A DNA stretch of 34,317 nt from Candidatus Latescibacter anaerobius SCGC AAA252-E07 (GTDB lineage: Bacteria; Latescibacterota; Latescibacteria; Latescibacterales; Latescibacteraceae): positions 1 to 34,317 of the forward strand of contig AQSL01000146.1 in assembly GCA_000403035.1 (NCBI GenBank). The letters run 5' to 3'. Position 1 is the first letter of the stretch; each line of letters begins with the position of its first letter. Positions 1 through 8,066 of this stretch are shown here, piece by piece. The position numbers were made by a program, and so were the translations under genes. A model generated the notes under the pieces. The model saw only the letters and a program-made list of their open reading frames with translations, made no database searches and was not told the origin of the DNA.

Positions 1-201
1 AAATAGATTGAGAATAATAACTAAATTCAATATATAAGAATACTATATATTATCAAACTTTTTAAGATAGAATATATTCCCCTTTCATTCACCCTATTAC
101 GTCTGAATAAATAATTTTTAAATAATTGTCATAACATATTATTATACAATAAATAATAATTGGTTTTGGTATAATATGATTGTCATGGAAAGGGAGGAAA
201 C

Positions 202-474
202 ATGAAGACGTGTATTGACGTTGAATTTCATGGTTTAAGGATCACATTTATGGTGAATTTCATGCTTATCATGACCTTGATGGCATTCTGGGATGTAATG
301 ATTACGTTATTACTCTGTTTACTCCGTTATTTCCCTATAAATCTATGGAAAAATGTATCTGACTATTTTATTCATTTGGAAAAAAGAGATTATTGTGAGT
401 TGAATAGGATGAAAAAATGCTTGCATCAGGATATATATTCGGTATTTTTAACTATCAAACGTGTAAAAATATAA
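202..474 (+). CDS. Small hypothetical membrane protein (90 aa)
   Basis: I do not recognise this protein. A strong Shine-Dalgarno sequence (AAAGGGAGG) sits 4-5 bases before the ATG, which is the main reason to treat it as real. Residues about 14-46 are strongly hydrophobic, rich in Met, Leu, Ile and Phe, and could form one long or two short membrane helices. The C-terminal half is charged, with several Lys/Arg and three Cys. Both flanks are AT-rich, and the 255 bases to the next gene hold no gene I can support. It could be a small membrane regulator or a chance ORF; nothing in the sequence shows a function. Confidence 0.42.
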   Translation: MKTCIDVEFHGLRITFMVNFMLIMTLMAFWDVMITLLLCLLRYFPINLWKNVSDYFIHLEKRDYCELNRMKKCLHQDIYSVFLTIKRVKI

Positions 475-729
475 GAGAAAAGTCACATTATTTTTGATAC
501 CGGGAATAGTGGCTCAATAGTATTTACCAATAAATACAGCATTGATTGTAACACTATATTATTTTTAAACATGGGAATAGTAATTTTATATCTTAAATGT
601 TTAGAGGTAAAGATTATCGAAGAATACTTTACGAACTATATGAACTGTAAGATATAAAACGTATTTTTTTTACAAAAAAAATCTGATAATAATAATTAAT
701 ACTAATATCAATTATCAAGGTTAATTTGT

Positions 730-1431
730 ATGATTGAGTATCCAATAAATGGTCGATTTCTGAAACTTGAGCTTTTTCCTGGTGTTTTCCAGCCCACTAC
801 ATGCACTCAACTGCTTGCTGAGCAAATGGTTAACATAAAGGAAAAGACTGTTCTGGATCTTGGATGTGGTGCCGGTCCAATCGCCATCACTGCAACATTA
901 AATGGAGCAAAAAAAGTGTATGCTGTTGATGTCATGGAAGAGGCCTGCAAAGCAACTTCAAGAAACTCGGAACTAAACGGTATTGCCCAACAGATTGATG
1001 TGAGACAAGGGAACCTGTTTGAACCATTAAAAGGACTCAAGTTTGATGTTATTGTAGATGATGTATCAGGTATGGCGGATGAGGTTTCTCGTATTTCACC
1101 ATGGTATCCCGAACCAATTCCTACGGGTGGCTATGATGGCAGTGATATTACCGTACGTATGCTTCGGGAATCACCAGCTTATTTAAATGATGGTGGATAC
1201 TTGCTTTTTCCGCTTATCAGTCTTGCTTATTCAGAAAAAATCTTAACTGTCGCTCATGAGATCTATGGCAATAAAGTCAAAAAGATTGTATCTAAAATGA
1301 TCCCGTTTTGTGACGAATTGTATAAGAACATGGAACTGCTTGTCCGGCTCAAGGACGCGGGTATAATACACTTCATTCAAAAACGTTCTCGCTATATGTG
1401 GAATTTAACAATTTACAGGATCAATATCTGA
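730..1431 (+). CDS. Class I SAM-dependent methyltransferase, PrmA-like core
   Basis: A Rossmann-fold methyltransferase that should transfer a methyl group from S-adenosylmethionine to an unknown acceptor. Motif I is clear (VLDLGCGAG, about residues 41-49). The acidic end of strand beta2 follows (VYAVDV), then a motif II region (IDVRQGNLFEPL). The core resembles PrmA and other small-molecule or protein methyltransferases, but the N-terminal substrate domain of PrmA is missing. The usual NPP(Y/F) motif is replaced by DDVSG, so methylation of an amide or ring nitrogen on a planar substrate is not indicated. An AAGG lies 9 bases before the ATG. The gene stands alone between AT-rich spacers, so context does not suggest a substrate. 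Confidence 0.85.
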   Translation: MIEYPINGRFLKLELFPGVFQPTTCTQLLAEQMVNIKEKTVLDLGCGAGPIAITATLNGAKKVYAVDVMEEACKATSRNSELNGIAQQIDVRQGNLFEPLKGLKFDVIVDDVSGMADEVSRISPWYPEPIPTGGYDGSDITVRMLRESPAYLNDGGYLLFPLISLAYSEKILTVAHEIYGNKVKKIVSKMIPFCDELYKNMELLVRLKDAGIIHFIQKRSRYMWNLTIYRINI

Positions 1432-1956
1432 GCGCTTTCTTTGAAATCCAAGTCTAATAGTTTGCAAATCATTCATTTCATTGGTTTTAGTAAATTTATG
1501 CTCATGATTGTTCTGAGGATTCACTTTAACCATTTCATTCATAAAAAAGCGAGCAATACTTTTCGAAAGAGTAAACAAAAATCAAATCTTCCACAAAATT
1601 CCTCACCTTGCCGAGTAATTCATCAACTCTAACATCTCAACTATAAACGTATCAATTAAAAATATTACACTATTGTTTTTCGAGCAAAATTGAACCGGAC
1701 AGTTCTGACATTAGGTGATAAAGATAACCATACAAGAATTATGATGCGGGGAATACCGTTTAACATATAGTTCCCTTGATAGCACTATGGAACTGAAGTA
1801 TTATGTGTAATAATCCCACATTACATCCCCACTATTATTTCATTTTATGTGCAGGTAGCAGTTTAAAGTGTTGAACACATTTTTTTTATTTGCACTTCTG
1901 ACATATCCGCCGTATTTTTTTTACATTAAAAATGTAACACTTCTCGTTTTCGGATT
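1432..1956. other. AT-rich intergenic region without a convincing gene
   Basis: This 525-base spacer lies between the methyltransferase and the DUF4861 cluster. Short open frames occur, but none has both a ribosome-binding site and protein-like composition. The right end has T-runs near 1879-1887 and 1913-1920, then a perfect 7-bp inverted repeat listed separately. The promoter of the downstream cluster probably lies here, although I cannot point to clear -35/-10 boxes. Confidence 0.6.
1921..1937. promoter_or_regulatory. Perfect 7-bp inverted repeat, possible operator
   Basis: TTACATT and AATGTAA are separated by AAA and end 19 bases before the TTG start of the secreted peptide that opens the DUF4861 cluster. 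Position and symmetry suit a dimeric regulator, but in AT-rich DNA such a palindrome can arise by chance. It has no following T-run on the plus strand, so it does not look like a terminator. Confidence 0.3.
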
Positions 1957-2142
1957 TTGAAAAGAACAAGCATAAGGATTCTTTTACTGTTTACACTTTT
2001 CATTTTCAGCTTCACAGCGTTTTCATGGTACCATGAAGAAGAGAAACCTCCAAAAAACGAATGTTCAATGATTGAAGGAATTGTAAAGAGTGTGATTGTG
2101 AATATACAGATTCATAAGCGGGAAAGCGGGGATTACGAATGA
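1957..2142 (+). CDS. Short secreted or membrane-anchored peptide (61 aa)
   Basis: The N terminus has signal-peptide form: Lys and Arg, then about 16 hydrophobic residues (RILLLFTLFIFSF), then a small-residue region before an acidic, proline-containing tail. The only usable start is TTG, and no Shine-Dalgarno sequence precedes it, which weakens the call. In favour, its TGA overlaps the next gene's ATG by the 4-base ATGA arrangement typical of translational coupling. It may be a leader whose translation drives the DUF4861 gene, or a small exported partner of it. I know of no family for it. Confidence 0.5.
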   Translation: MKRTSIRILLLFTLFIFSFTAFSWYHEEEKPPKNECSMIEGIVKSVIVNIQIHKRESGDYE

Positions 2143-3488
2143 ATTACAGAAAAGTCGTGGTTGCATACTTAATGTGTCTCTGCTCTGTAAGTGTGATGGT
2201 GAGTGGGGATACTGACGGTTGGTATACAGAAGGGGATTTCGAACCGACAAAAAGGATAAAAATCACGTTGTTCAATCCCCTCACTATCGACCGGGAAAAC
2301 TGCCCGGTAGAAATTCAACGAACGCAATTGACGTTTCAAAATATACCCCAGCGCTGGTTAACAGTTGTCGATCCCTCTCTCCCATCCAATCCCGAACCGA
2401 CAAACGAACAATTGCGTGAAATGAGCGGCTATCTTATACGCAAGGAAACAAACGGTCATTTCATTGAATATCAGCAGGACGATATTGATAAGGACGGCAT
2501 CTGGGATGAATTATTCTTCATGACTGATATAAAAGCACATGAAACAAAAACAATGTATCTTTATATTGATAGTTCAGAACGTGGATTATATAAGCATAAA
2601 ACACACGCCGGAATCGGATATTACGGACGTCACATGGTTCCTTTCTGGGAATCGGAACGTATGGGATGGAAGCTCTGGTTTCCTGCCTCTGCCGATCTTC
2701 ACGGGAAACGTGATCCGATGTTGACCGCATATCCGGAATATTCCACCAACCTTTCCGGATACTATATGCCCCGAAAATACGGTACCGATATTATGACCGT
2801 ATCAACAACGTTCGGAGCCGGGGGCATATGTCTGTTCGAGTTTCCGGCGGACGCCGATTCCGTATCACGGCCTGACTCGAGCCCGAAAAGCGGGCTGGGG
2901 CCATTCCTCGATACCCGGTATTCATTCGATGTTGTCGTTAACGGTCCTCTGAGGAGCATGATACGTGCGAATAGTATGAACTGGAATACCGGTTCAGGAC
3001 AGTACGAACTGGAACAGCTCTATACTGCTTATGCGCATAAGAGCTACTCGACCTGCAGGGTATTCTTCACAAAGTTCCTTTCGAAAGAACATTCCATTCA
3101 TTTCGGCTGCGGTATCCGTGCGATAATGAATGAAAATGAGACCTATCAAACCGGCGGTATTGTCATATCGATGGGAGAAGATATAGAAATTCGTATACCC
3201 AATGAGGATATCGGAGACGAGGGATTACTGGTGGATTTTGAGGGCATTGCCTGTGTCGTCAAAGATGAATACAATCCCGAGTATGTCATGATACACGGTT
3301 TCGGCGGAAACCATGTTTTCAGGATACCGGTACCATCCGGCCATTCGTTTGAATACATGATTGCCGGAGGATGGAGCGAAGGGTCGGTAAACACTACTGC
3401 CGAAACATTCAAAGATTATGTGATCGAAGAAGCATTGAAATATAATAATCCGTTGGAAATACGGGTATATGAGCTTGAGGATAAGTGA
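2139..3488 (+). CDS. DUF4861 family secreted protein
   Basis: A 449-residue exported protein with an N-terminal signal sequence (about residues 1-22). The body matches my recollection of the DUF4861 family: a dDGIWDELFF-type segment near residue 130, a segment where Trp/Glu and Arg alternate (WESERMGWKLW), a VNGPLRSMIRA stretch, and a Gly-rich beta-sheet C terminus. DUF4861 proteins are often found in polysaccharide-use loci, notably near pectin or rhamnogalacturonan functions; no activity is established that I know of. GGGGA lies 6 bases before the ATG, which overlaps the upstream peptide's stop codon. It is followed at 31 bases by an RraA-like gene, which supports a carbohydrate-catabolic setting. 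Confidence 0.75.
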   Translation: MNYRKVVVAYLMCLCSVSVMVSGDTDGWYTEGDFEPTKRIKITLFNPLTIDRENCPVEIQRTQLTFQNIPQRWLTVVDPSLPSNPEPTNEQLREMSGYLIRKETNGHFIEYQQDDIDKDGIWDELFFMTDIKAHETKTMYLYIDSSERGLYKHKTHAGIGYYGRHMVPFWESERMGWKLWFPASADLHGKRDPMLTAYPEYSTNLSGYYMPRKYGTDIMTVSTTFGAGGICLFEFPADADSVSRPDSSPKSGLGPFLDTRYSFDVVVNGPLRSMIRANSMNWNTGSGQYELEQLYTAYAHKSYSTCRVFFTKFLSKEHSIHFGCGIRAIMNENETYQTGGIVISMGEDIEIRIPNEDIGDEGLLVDFEGIACVVKDEYNPEYVMIHGFGGNHVFRIPVPSGHSFEYMIAGGWSEGSVNTTAETFKDYVIEEALKYNNPLEIRVYELEDK

Positions 3489-3519
3489 TGCAATTGTTAT
3501 TATAAGGAGACTAATTATT

Positions 3520-4257
3520 ATGACCAGAGAAGATGACATTATTACCCGGCGTGAAATCCCCTACCCTTATCAGATCGATTCCGATGAGATGGTACAACGT
3601 TTCGAGAGGTGCTACACCGCCGCTATTCACGATGTTATGAGTAATCTGAATTATGAAAACAACCTGAACATGGAGAGCACCTGGCTCGGGCCGGAAATCA
3701 TCTGCAGGACGAAGGAATTACAACGCGACGTCGTCGCCGGTTTCGCATTTACCATCCAGTGGATAAAAGATACCGAGCCGGACGAACGTGACCGCCCCGC
3801 ATCAAAGATGCTGAGTTCGTATTTCAAAAACGCTATTCTCGTTGTAGATACCGGACGGGATACTGTTTCCGGTTACCTGGGCGAACTCAACACCAATGCG
3901 ATGATTCAGAATGGTGTCCGTGCTTCGGTCATAGATGGCGGGGCAAAGGATTCGGGATTTGTGAAACTCATGGATTTCCCAGTTTTCTGCAGGTTCACCA
4001 GCCCTGTTGACGCCTATACGAAAAACCGGCTGCGGGGATGGCATATTCCCATTTTTATACATGGTGTGAGGATCGAACCGATGGATGTTATCGTGGGCGA
4101 CAGCGATGGTGTCATTGTTGTTCCGAAAGCTATTGCAGAGGATGTATTACTGAGAATCGAAGCCCGGAAAGAACAGGAGGATAAAACCCGTGAACTCATC
4201 AAATCCGGCATGAGCGCCGAGGAAGCGGCGATTAAAATGGGAGCAAAGGATTTATAG
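3520..4257 (+). CDS. RraA / HMG-aldolase family protein
   Basis: This 245-residue protein belongs to the RraA-like family, which includes 4-hydroxy-4-methyl-2-oxoglutarate aldolase, oxaloacetate decarboxylases and the RNase E inhibitor RraA. The family signature is present as GELN at residues 121-124 and VIDGGAKD at 137-144, the metal- and pyruvate-binding region. A second conserved segment, VIVGDSDGVIVVP, lies near residue 190. In characterised aldolases the signature ends GxxRD; here it is GAKD, with Lys for the catalytic Arg. I chose the ATG at 3520 because AAGGAG lies 10 bases upstream; an earlier in-frame start at 3469 would overlap DUF4861. Neighbours suggest a 2-oxo-acid step in sugar-acid breakdown rather than RNA regulation. 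Confidence 0.82.
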   Translation: MTREDDIITRREIPYPYQIDSDEMVQRFERCYTAAIHDVMSNLNYENNLNMESTWLGPEIICRTKELQRDVVAGFAFTIQWIKDTEPDERDRPASKMLSSYFKNAILVVDTGRDTVSGYLGELNTNAMIQNGVRASVIDGGAKDSGFVKLMDFPVFCRFTSPVDAYTKNRLRGWHIPIFIHGVRIEPMDVIVGDSDGVIVVPKAIAEDVLLRIEARKEQEDKTRELIKSGMSAEEAAIKMGAKDL

Positions 4258-4300
4258 TCTGGAAAAGAACGTAAAAAAAACAAAAAAAGGAATGAACGTT

Positions 4301-4639
4301 ATGGTGGTAAAACACTTCCAGGATGTCCCTGCTGAAAAAGTTGAACAGGGAGCAAAGAACACTACGATCAGGTGGCTCATAGCCGAGCCGGAAGGAGCGC
4401 CGAACTTTTACATGCGTCTTTTTGAGATCGGGCCCGGAGGCAACACTCCTCATCATTCCCATGCATGGGAACATGAGATTTTTATTCTTGAAGGCGAGGG
4501 TAAACTCGTGGGAGAAGATATGGCTCATCCGGTGAAATCCGGCGATGCTGTTTTCATACCGGGAAACGAAATCCATCATCTTGAAAATAACGGCGAGATG
4601 ACCATGAAAATGCTCTGCCTTGTGCCGGTTAAAAAATGA
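4301..4639 (+). CDS. Single-domain cupin (112 aa)
   Basis: A small beta-barrel metalloprotein of the cupin_2 type. Motif 1 is intact, with metal-ligand candidates His52, His54 and Glu59 in HHSHAWEHE followed by the usual glycine. Motif 2 (GDAVFIPGNEIHHLEN) supplies the fourth ligand histidine. Such stand-alone cupins may be sugar or sugar-acid isomerases, dioxygenases or binding proteins, and the sequence does not decide. I prefer the ATG at 4301 because AAAGGA lies 9 bases upstream; the ATG at 4292 would abut that site. Its TGA overlaps the next ATG (ATGA), so it is co-translated with the DUF2461 gene. Confidence 0.85.
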   Translation: MVVKHFQDVPAEKVEQGAKNTTIRWLIAEPEGAPNFYMRLFEIGPGGNTPHHSHAWEHEIFILEGEGKLVGEDMAHPVKSGDAVFIPGNEIHHLENNGEMTMKMLCLVPVKK

Positions 4640-5343
4640 GGATACTGTTGACCGATACACCAGAATTCCATGGTTTTTCGGAGGAATGCATTACGTTTTA
4701 CCGTAATCTTTCAAAAAACAATAACACGGCATGGTTCAAAAAGCATAAAACCGATTTCGATGAGTATGTGATGAAACCGGCCAGAAGCTTCGTCTTCGAA
4801 ATGGGTGAAAGACTCCGGACCATCGCATTCGGAATCAATGCCGACCCTCGGATAAACCGTTCACTATTCCGGATCAACCGTGATACTCGCTTTATCAAAG
4901 ACAAAACGCCATACAAAACACATCTCGGTATCCTGTTCTGGGAAGGCAGCGGCAAACGTATGGAATCATCCGGATACTATTTTCACCTCGAGGCGGAAAA
5001 AGTAATGCTTGGAGCAGGAATATATTGTTTCCCCGGGCACCTGATGGAGAAATACCGCGAATATGCTGTGGATACAAAACACGGACCCGCTCTCGCGAAA
5101 GCAATTGACACAGTTATCGACAGGGGGCCATACACAATCGAAGGTAACTATTATAAGAGGATTCCACGAGGATTTGATCCGGATCACAAAAATGCAAGCC
5201 TGTTGCTCCATAACGGTCTGTATGCAGGTATTGAAAGCGAAATACCCGATGAGTTGTTTTCACGTGACCTGTTGGATTATTGCTTCGTTCGTTTTAAAGA
5301 TATGTCCCCGATTCATGACTGGCTGATGAAATGCACGGGATAG
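4636..5343 (+). CDS. DUF2461 / TIGR02453 family protein
   Basis: A 235-residue soluble protein of the DUF2461 family, whose biochemical role is unknown. Recognisable segments are the N-terminal FxxFYRNLSKNNNTAWFKKHK pattern (around residues 15-38), NRSLFRINRDTRF near residue 75, and a beta-rich centre (SGYYFHLEAEKVMLGAGIY). The C-terminal region carries YKRIPRGFDPDH, also typical of the family. It overlaps the cupin stop codon by 4 bases. It is the last gene of the plus-strand cluster and converges on the tyrosine-rich lipoprotein gene, with a shared inverted repeat between them. Confidence 0.85.
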   Translation: MRILLTDTPEFHGFSEECITFYRNLSKNNNTAWFKKHKTDFDEYVMKPARSFVFEMGERLRTIAFGINADPRINRSLFRINRDTRFIKDKTPYKTHLGILFWEGSGKRMESSGYYFHLEAEKVMLGAGIYCFPGHLMEKYREYAVDTKHGPALAKAIDTVIDRGPYTIEGNYYKRIPRGFDPDHKNASLLLHNGLYAGIESEIPDELFSRDLLDYCFVRFKDMSPIHDWLMKCTG

Positions 5344-5386
5344 TCATTTATTTAATATGCCTGTCCAGATATCATACGCACTACTG

Positions 5387-5437
5387 AAACAGTCTGTAAT
5401 ATACAAAAAATCATCCTATTAAGGATTGAGACTGTTT
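5387..5437. terminator. Nested inverted repeat between convergent genes
   Basis: AAACAGTCT (5387-5395) pairs perfectly with AGACTGTTT (5429-5437). Inside the 33-base loop, ATCCT and AGGAT form a second 5-bp hairpin around ATTA. The element lies exactly between two convergent genes and includes the stop codon of the minus-strand lipoprotein. The position suggests a bidirectional terminator, but the stem is AT-rich and no long T-run follows, so I hold it as likely rather than proven. Confidence 0.4.
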
Positions 5438-6164
5438 ATTCTTCTTCGGTTTTTTCAGATTCCGCCGGTCTGCGTTTACGGTAACCGTCCCAGCGATAAT
5501 AGTATCTTCCGGGAAAATAATCCATTCCGTACATAGGATAAAAAATGTTGTATCTGTAATATTCCGGCTGATAGTAATACCTTCCGACACGATGTCCGCT
5601 GTGCATCAATTCCAGGAGATTCGAAGGTGTATACAGGGGGGAATAATTAGAAAGTCTCGCCATAGTATAAGGGCTGTGATATCTCCAGTATGGGACACCG
5701 CGCAAGGCACCCCAGAATGGGCTGTAATAATGAAGATCATCGTAAGAGAATAAACCGGGGTAATAACCGCTGAGACTCCAGCCTGTATAATACGTGTATG
5801 GATAATAATAACTGTTAAAATGATAATACCAGTAATCATACGGAGTATATCCATATTCCCAGCTGAATCTTTCCGGGGTAAAATCCGTTCCGATCATGTA
5901 TTCAATAACATCATCCGCAACACCCTGTCTTTTCAGTGTTATTATGTCATCTGTTTCGAGACGGAATTTTGAATGCGTTACCTCTATCTGACGTATGATA
6001 ACTTCAGAATTTACTTTTGCTTTTGACATTTTTATAATTTCTTCCTTGGTCATACTTCTGTCACCAAAAGTCACAAGCCCCGAACATCCCATAATCATGA
6101 AAGAAAAAATGAATAGTATACCAATTATTCCGATTATACCGAAAATTCCACTCAAAACTCTCAT
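5436..6164 (-). CDS. Tyrosine-rich putative lipoprotein
   Basis: The N terminus is a lipoprotein signal: a long hydrophobic stretch ending in IMGC, with Cys27 as the lipidated residue. Residues about 35-95 carry a short helical module of the type DIITLKRQGVADDVIEYMI that recurs in small bacterial lipoproteins. The last 141 residues hold 35 tyrosines, plus many Trp, Pro and Gly, in YYY/YYxxY runs, ending in a charged tail (SEKTEEE). I chose the ATG at 6164 because GGGAGG lies 8-9 bases upstream; an in-frame GTG at 6173 overlaps that site. The protein should sit in the outer membrane or periplasm. Its function is unknown; the composition suggests adhesive, cross-linked or structural behaviour. 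Confidence 0.75.
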   Translation of the reverse strand: MRVLSGIFGIIGIIGILFIFSFMIMGCSGLVTFGDRSMTKEEIIKMSKAKVNSEVIIRQIEVTHSKFRLETDDIITLKRQGVADDVIEYMIGTDFTPERFSWEYGYTPYDYWYYHFNSYYYPYTYYTGWSLSGYYPGLFSYDDLHYYSPFWGALRGVPYWRYHSPYTMARLSNYSPLYTPSNLLELMHSGHRVGRYYYQPEYYRYNIFYPMYGMDYFPGRYYYRWDGYRKRRPAESEKTEEE

Positions 6165-6677
6165 GTTACCCACCTCCCGGAATAAAGTATTTTACACTAT
6201 TTATATACAACAATTCATCTATGTAATTAAACGTTTTATTCTTTTACCCGGTTCCCCAAAGATGTGCTGATTGAATCGATTATATCGGTTGTCAAAAAGT
6301 TTTTCTGTTCATTATAATACAGCATAAATGTTTCCCGGAATAAATAAAATATCATTTGAAAAATAGAAAACCGCTTAAAATGAAATATATCAAACCGTAT
6401 GCAATAGTAATAGGAAAAATGATTTCTTTACACGGGGCAAGGGATACGTTCATTTAAAATTTTTCAATTTACTTGCTGAATAGAGACAATATACTATTTA
6501 TGCATGAAGATGGAATGTGAAAATTGCTACTATGAGTATTATAATAGTAACTCAATTTTGGTGTGGTTTCTGGTTTCTTAGCTTTGTATAGTTCAGAAAA
6601 AATATTTGCATTTATTAAAAATATTATATATTTTCCTTTGACTTATGGTATTGAAGAAGTAAAGAAAGGTCCCTTTT
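6165..6677. other. AT-rich divergent intergenic region
   Basis: This 513-base spacer separates the minus-strand lipoprotein from the plus-strand HD-GYP gene, so it should hold both promoters. It is very AT-rich with several A/T runs. A TTGACT at 6638-6643 lies about 35 bases before the HD-GYP start, but I see no matching -10 box at proper distance. No coding frame with a ribosome site is visible. Confidence 0.55.
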
Positions 6678-7859
6678 ATGATCCGTGTACCATTACATTC
6701 ATTAAAAAATGGAATGAATGTTGCAAAACCGGTTTGTGACATTCATGGGAATATCTTAATTGGACGAGGCGTGATTTTAAATGATAATTTTATTCAAAAA
6801 TTAAAAGAACTGGGTTCTTCAAGTGTATTTATTCAGGATGGTAATACTGATGATATTATTCCATTTGAGAACATTTCTGATATACTCCGTGAAACAACCG
6901 TTAAAAGCTTGAAAGATTTATTTCAATCAGTGAGCGAAATCGTACAAAAGTTAAAAAATAAGTCGAATATTATTAATGATAATTCTATACATTCTGAAAT
7001 ATTTAAAGATGCTTTCCTGAAAAACTCTGATTTTGACAAAATAAAAGATAATTTAAATGAAATTATAAATCAAGTTATTAACAGAGAGATGATGATTGGT
7101 TTAACTCCTTTAAAAACAAATAATAATTATAAGTATGAACATTTAGTTGATGTTGCTGTTGTTTCCATTATGATCGGACTTAGAATGGGATTTAGAATCA
7201 AAGAACTGCGAGAATTGGGGCTTGGATGTCTTTTACATGATATTGGAGAAACATTTATTCTTCCTGAAATTTTAAACAAACCTGATAAGCTAAATCCAGA
7301 AGAGATGGCACAAATACAGACTCACCCCCTCTTAGGTTATAAAATAATAAAAGATATTCCCGGCATAGGTGTTATGCCGTCACTTGTTGCTCTGCAGCAT
7401 CATGAGAGGCATGATGGAACAGGTTATCCCCGTGGACTCCATGGTATGAAACAAATGGGAAATAGACACGAAAAAAATGTTGTTCATAAATTTGGGAGTA
7501 TAGCTGCAATTGCCGAAATATACGATGCCCTTTTATCAAAACGTCCCTATCGACAAGCATTTACCCGTGAAAAAGTTATCAAACTTATGCAGGATATGAA
7601 AAATAAAAATCTTGACGGTGCGATTTTAGAAAAATTTCTGGATATTACACCTCTCTTTCCTGATGGAACTATTGTTAGGGTCGGTGCTAATAATTATTAT
7701 AATAATTACATGGGTGTTGTAACTGAAATTAGTACCGATAAACCCGACCGTCCTAAAGTCCGCTTGATCTATAATCAAAATGGTGAGTCAGTTGATCCGA
7801 TAGATATCAACCTTGTTAATATTGAATCAAAAGATATAAGTATTGAGTCAGTTGTATAA
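6678..7859 (+). CDS. HD-GYP domain cyclic-di-GMP phosphodiesterase
   Basis: A 393-residue soluble protein. The N-terminal region (about 1-60) resembles the DUF3391-like module found before HD-GYP domains (MIRVPLHSLKNGMNVAKPV). A charged, probably helical linker follows, then the HD-GYP domain from about residue 150. The metal and catalytic residues include the HD pair His187-Asp188 and HHExHDGTGYP at residues 241-251. The canonical HDxGK reads HDIGE, with Glu191 for Lys. The C-terminal 55 residues form a small beta-rich PilZ-unlike tail. The family hydrolyses cyclic di-GMP and controls motility and surface growth. AAAGG precedes the ATG by about 8 bases. A GTGAAAAAG hairpin repeat lies 8 bases after the stop. 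Confidence 0.88.
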   Translation: MIRVPLHSLKNGMNVAKPVCDIHGNILIGRGVILNDNFIQKLKELGSSSVFIQDGNTDDIIPFENISDILRETTVKSLKDLFQSVSEIVQKLKNKSNIINDNSIHSEIFKDAFLKNSDFDKIKDNLNEIINQVINREMMIGLTPLKTNNNYKYEHLVDVAVVSIMIGLRMGFRIKELRELGLGCLLHDIGETFILPEILNKPDKLNPEEMAQIQTHPLLGYKIIKDIPGIGVMPSLVALQHHERHDGTGYPRGLHGMKQMGNRHEKNVVHKFGSIAAIAEIYDALLSKRPYRQAFTREKVIKLMQDMKNKNLDGAILEKFLDITPLFPDGTIVRVGANNYYNNYMGVVTEISTDKPDRPKVRLIYNQNGESVDPIDINLVNIESKDISIESVV

Positions 7860-7866
7860 GAGGACG

Positions 7867-7886
7867 GTGAAAAAGTTCTTTTTCAC
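7867..7886. repeat. Hairpin repeat, copy 1
   Basis: GTGAAAAAG (7867-7875) pairs perfectly with CTTTTTCAC (7878-7886) across a 2-base gap. No T-run follows, so it is not a standard terminator, although it sits between two convergent genes. Further right, GCTGTCA (7917-7923) and TGACAGC (7979-7985) form an inverted pair that has a counterpart after copy 3. See copies near 8690 and 9567. Confidence 0.65.
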
Positions 7887-8066
7887 GCGCCCGTGTATGA
7901 AATCTATTACTCCGTCGCTGTCATTGGTCTCGTCGACCAGACGGGATGGCAAATAAATTAGTGCTTCGCGCTTATCCTTGACAGCATGTTCCTATACTCA
8001 GGTACTATTTCACCACACTTCGAATATAATCTTTCAAACTATGTTATCTTTATTCCGCTTTTCTTT

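Noticed and set aside
1868..1878. GTGTT-G-AACAC before a T-rich stretch as a terminator
   Set aside because: The loop would be one base, so a stable hairpin needs opened pairs and leaves a very weak stem.
3225..3539. Minus-strand open frame of 104 codons across the end of the DUF4861 gene
   Set aside because: Antisense to two well-supported genes, with no ribosome site and no protein family features.
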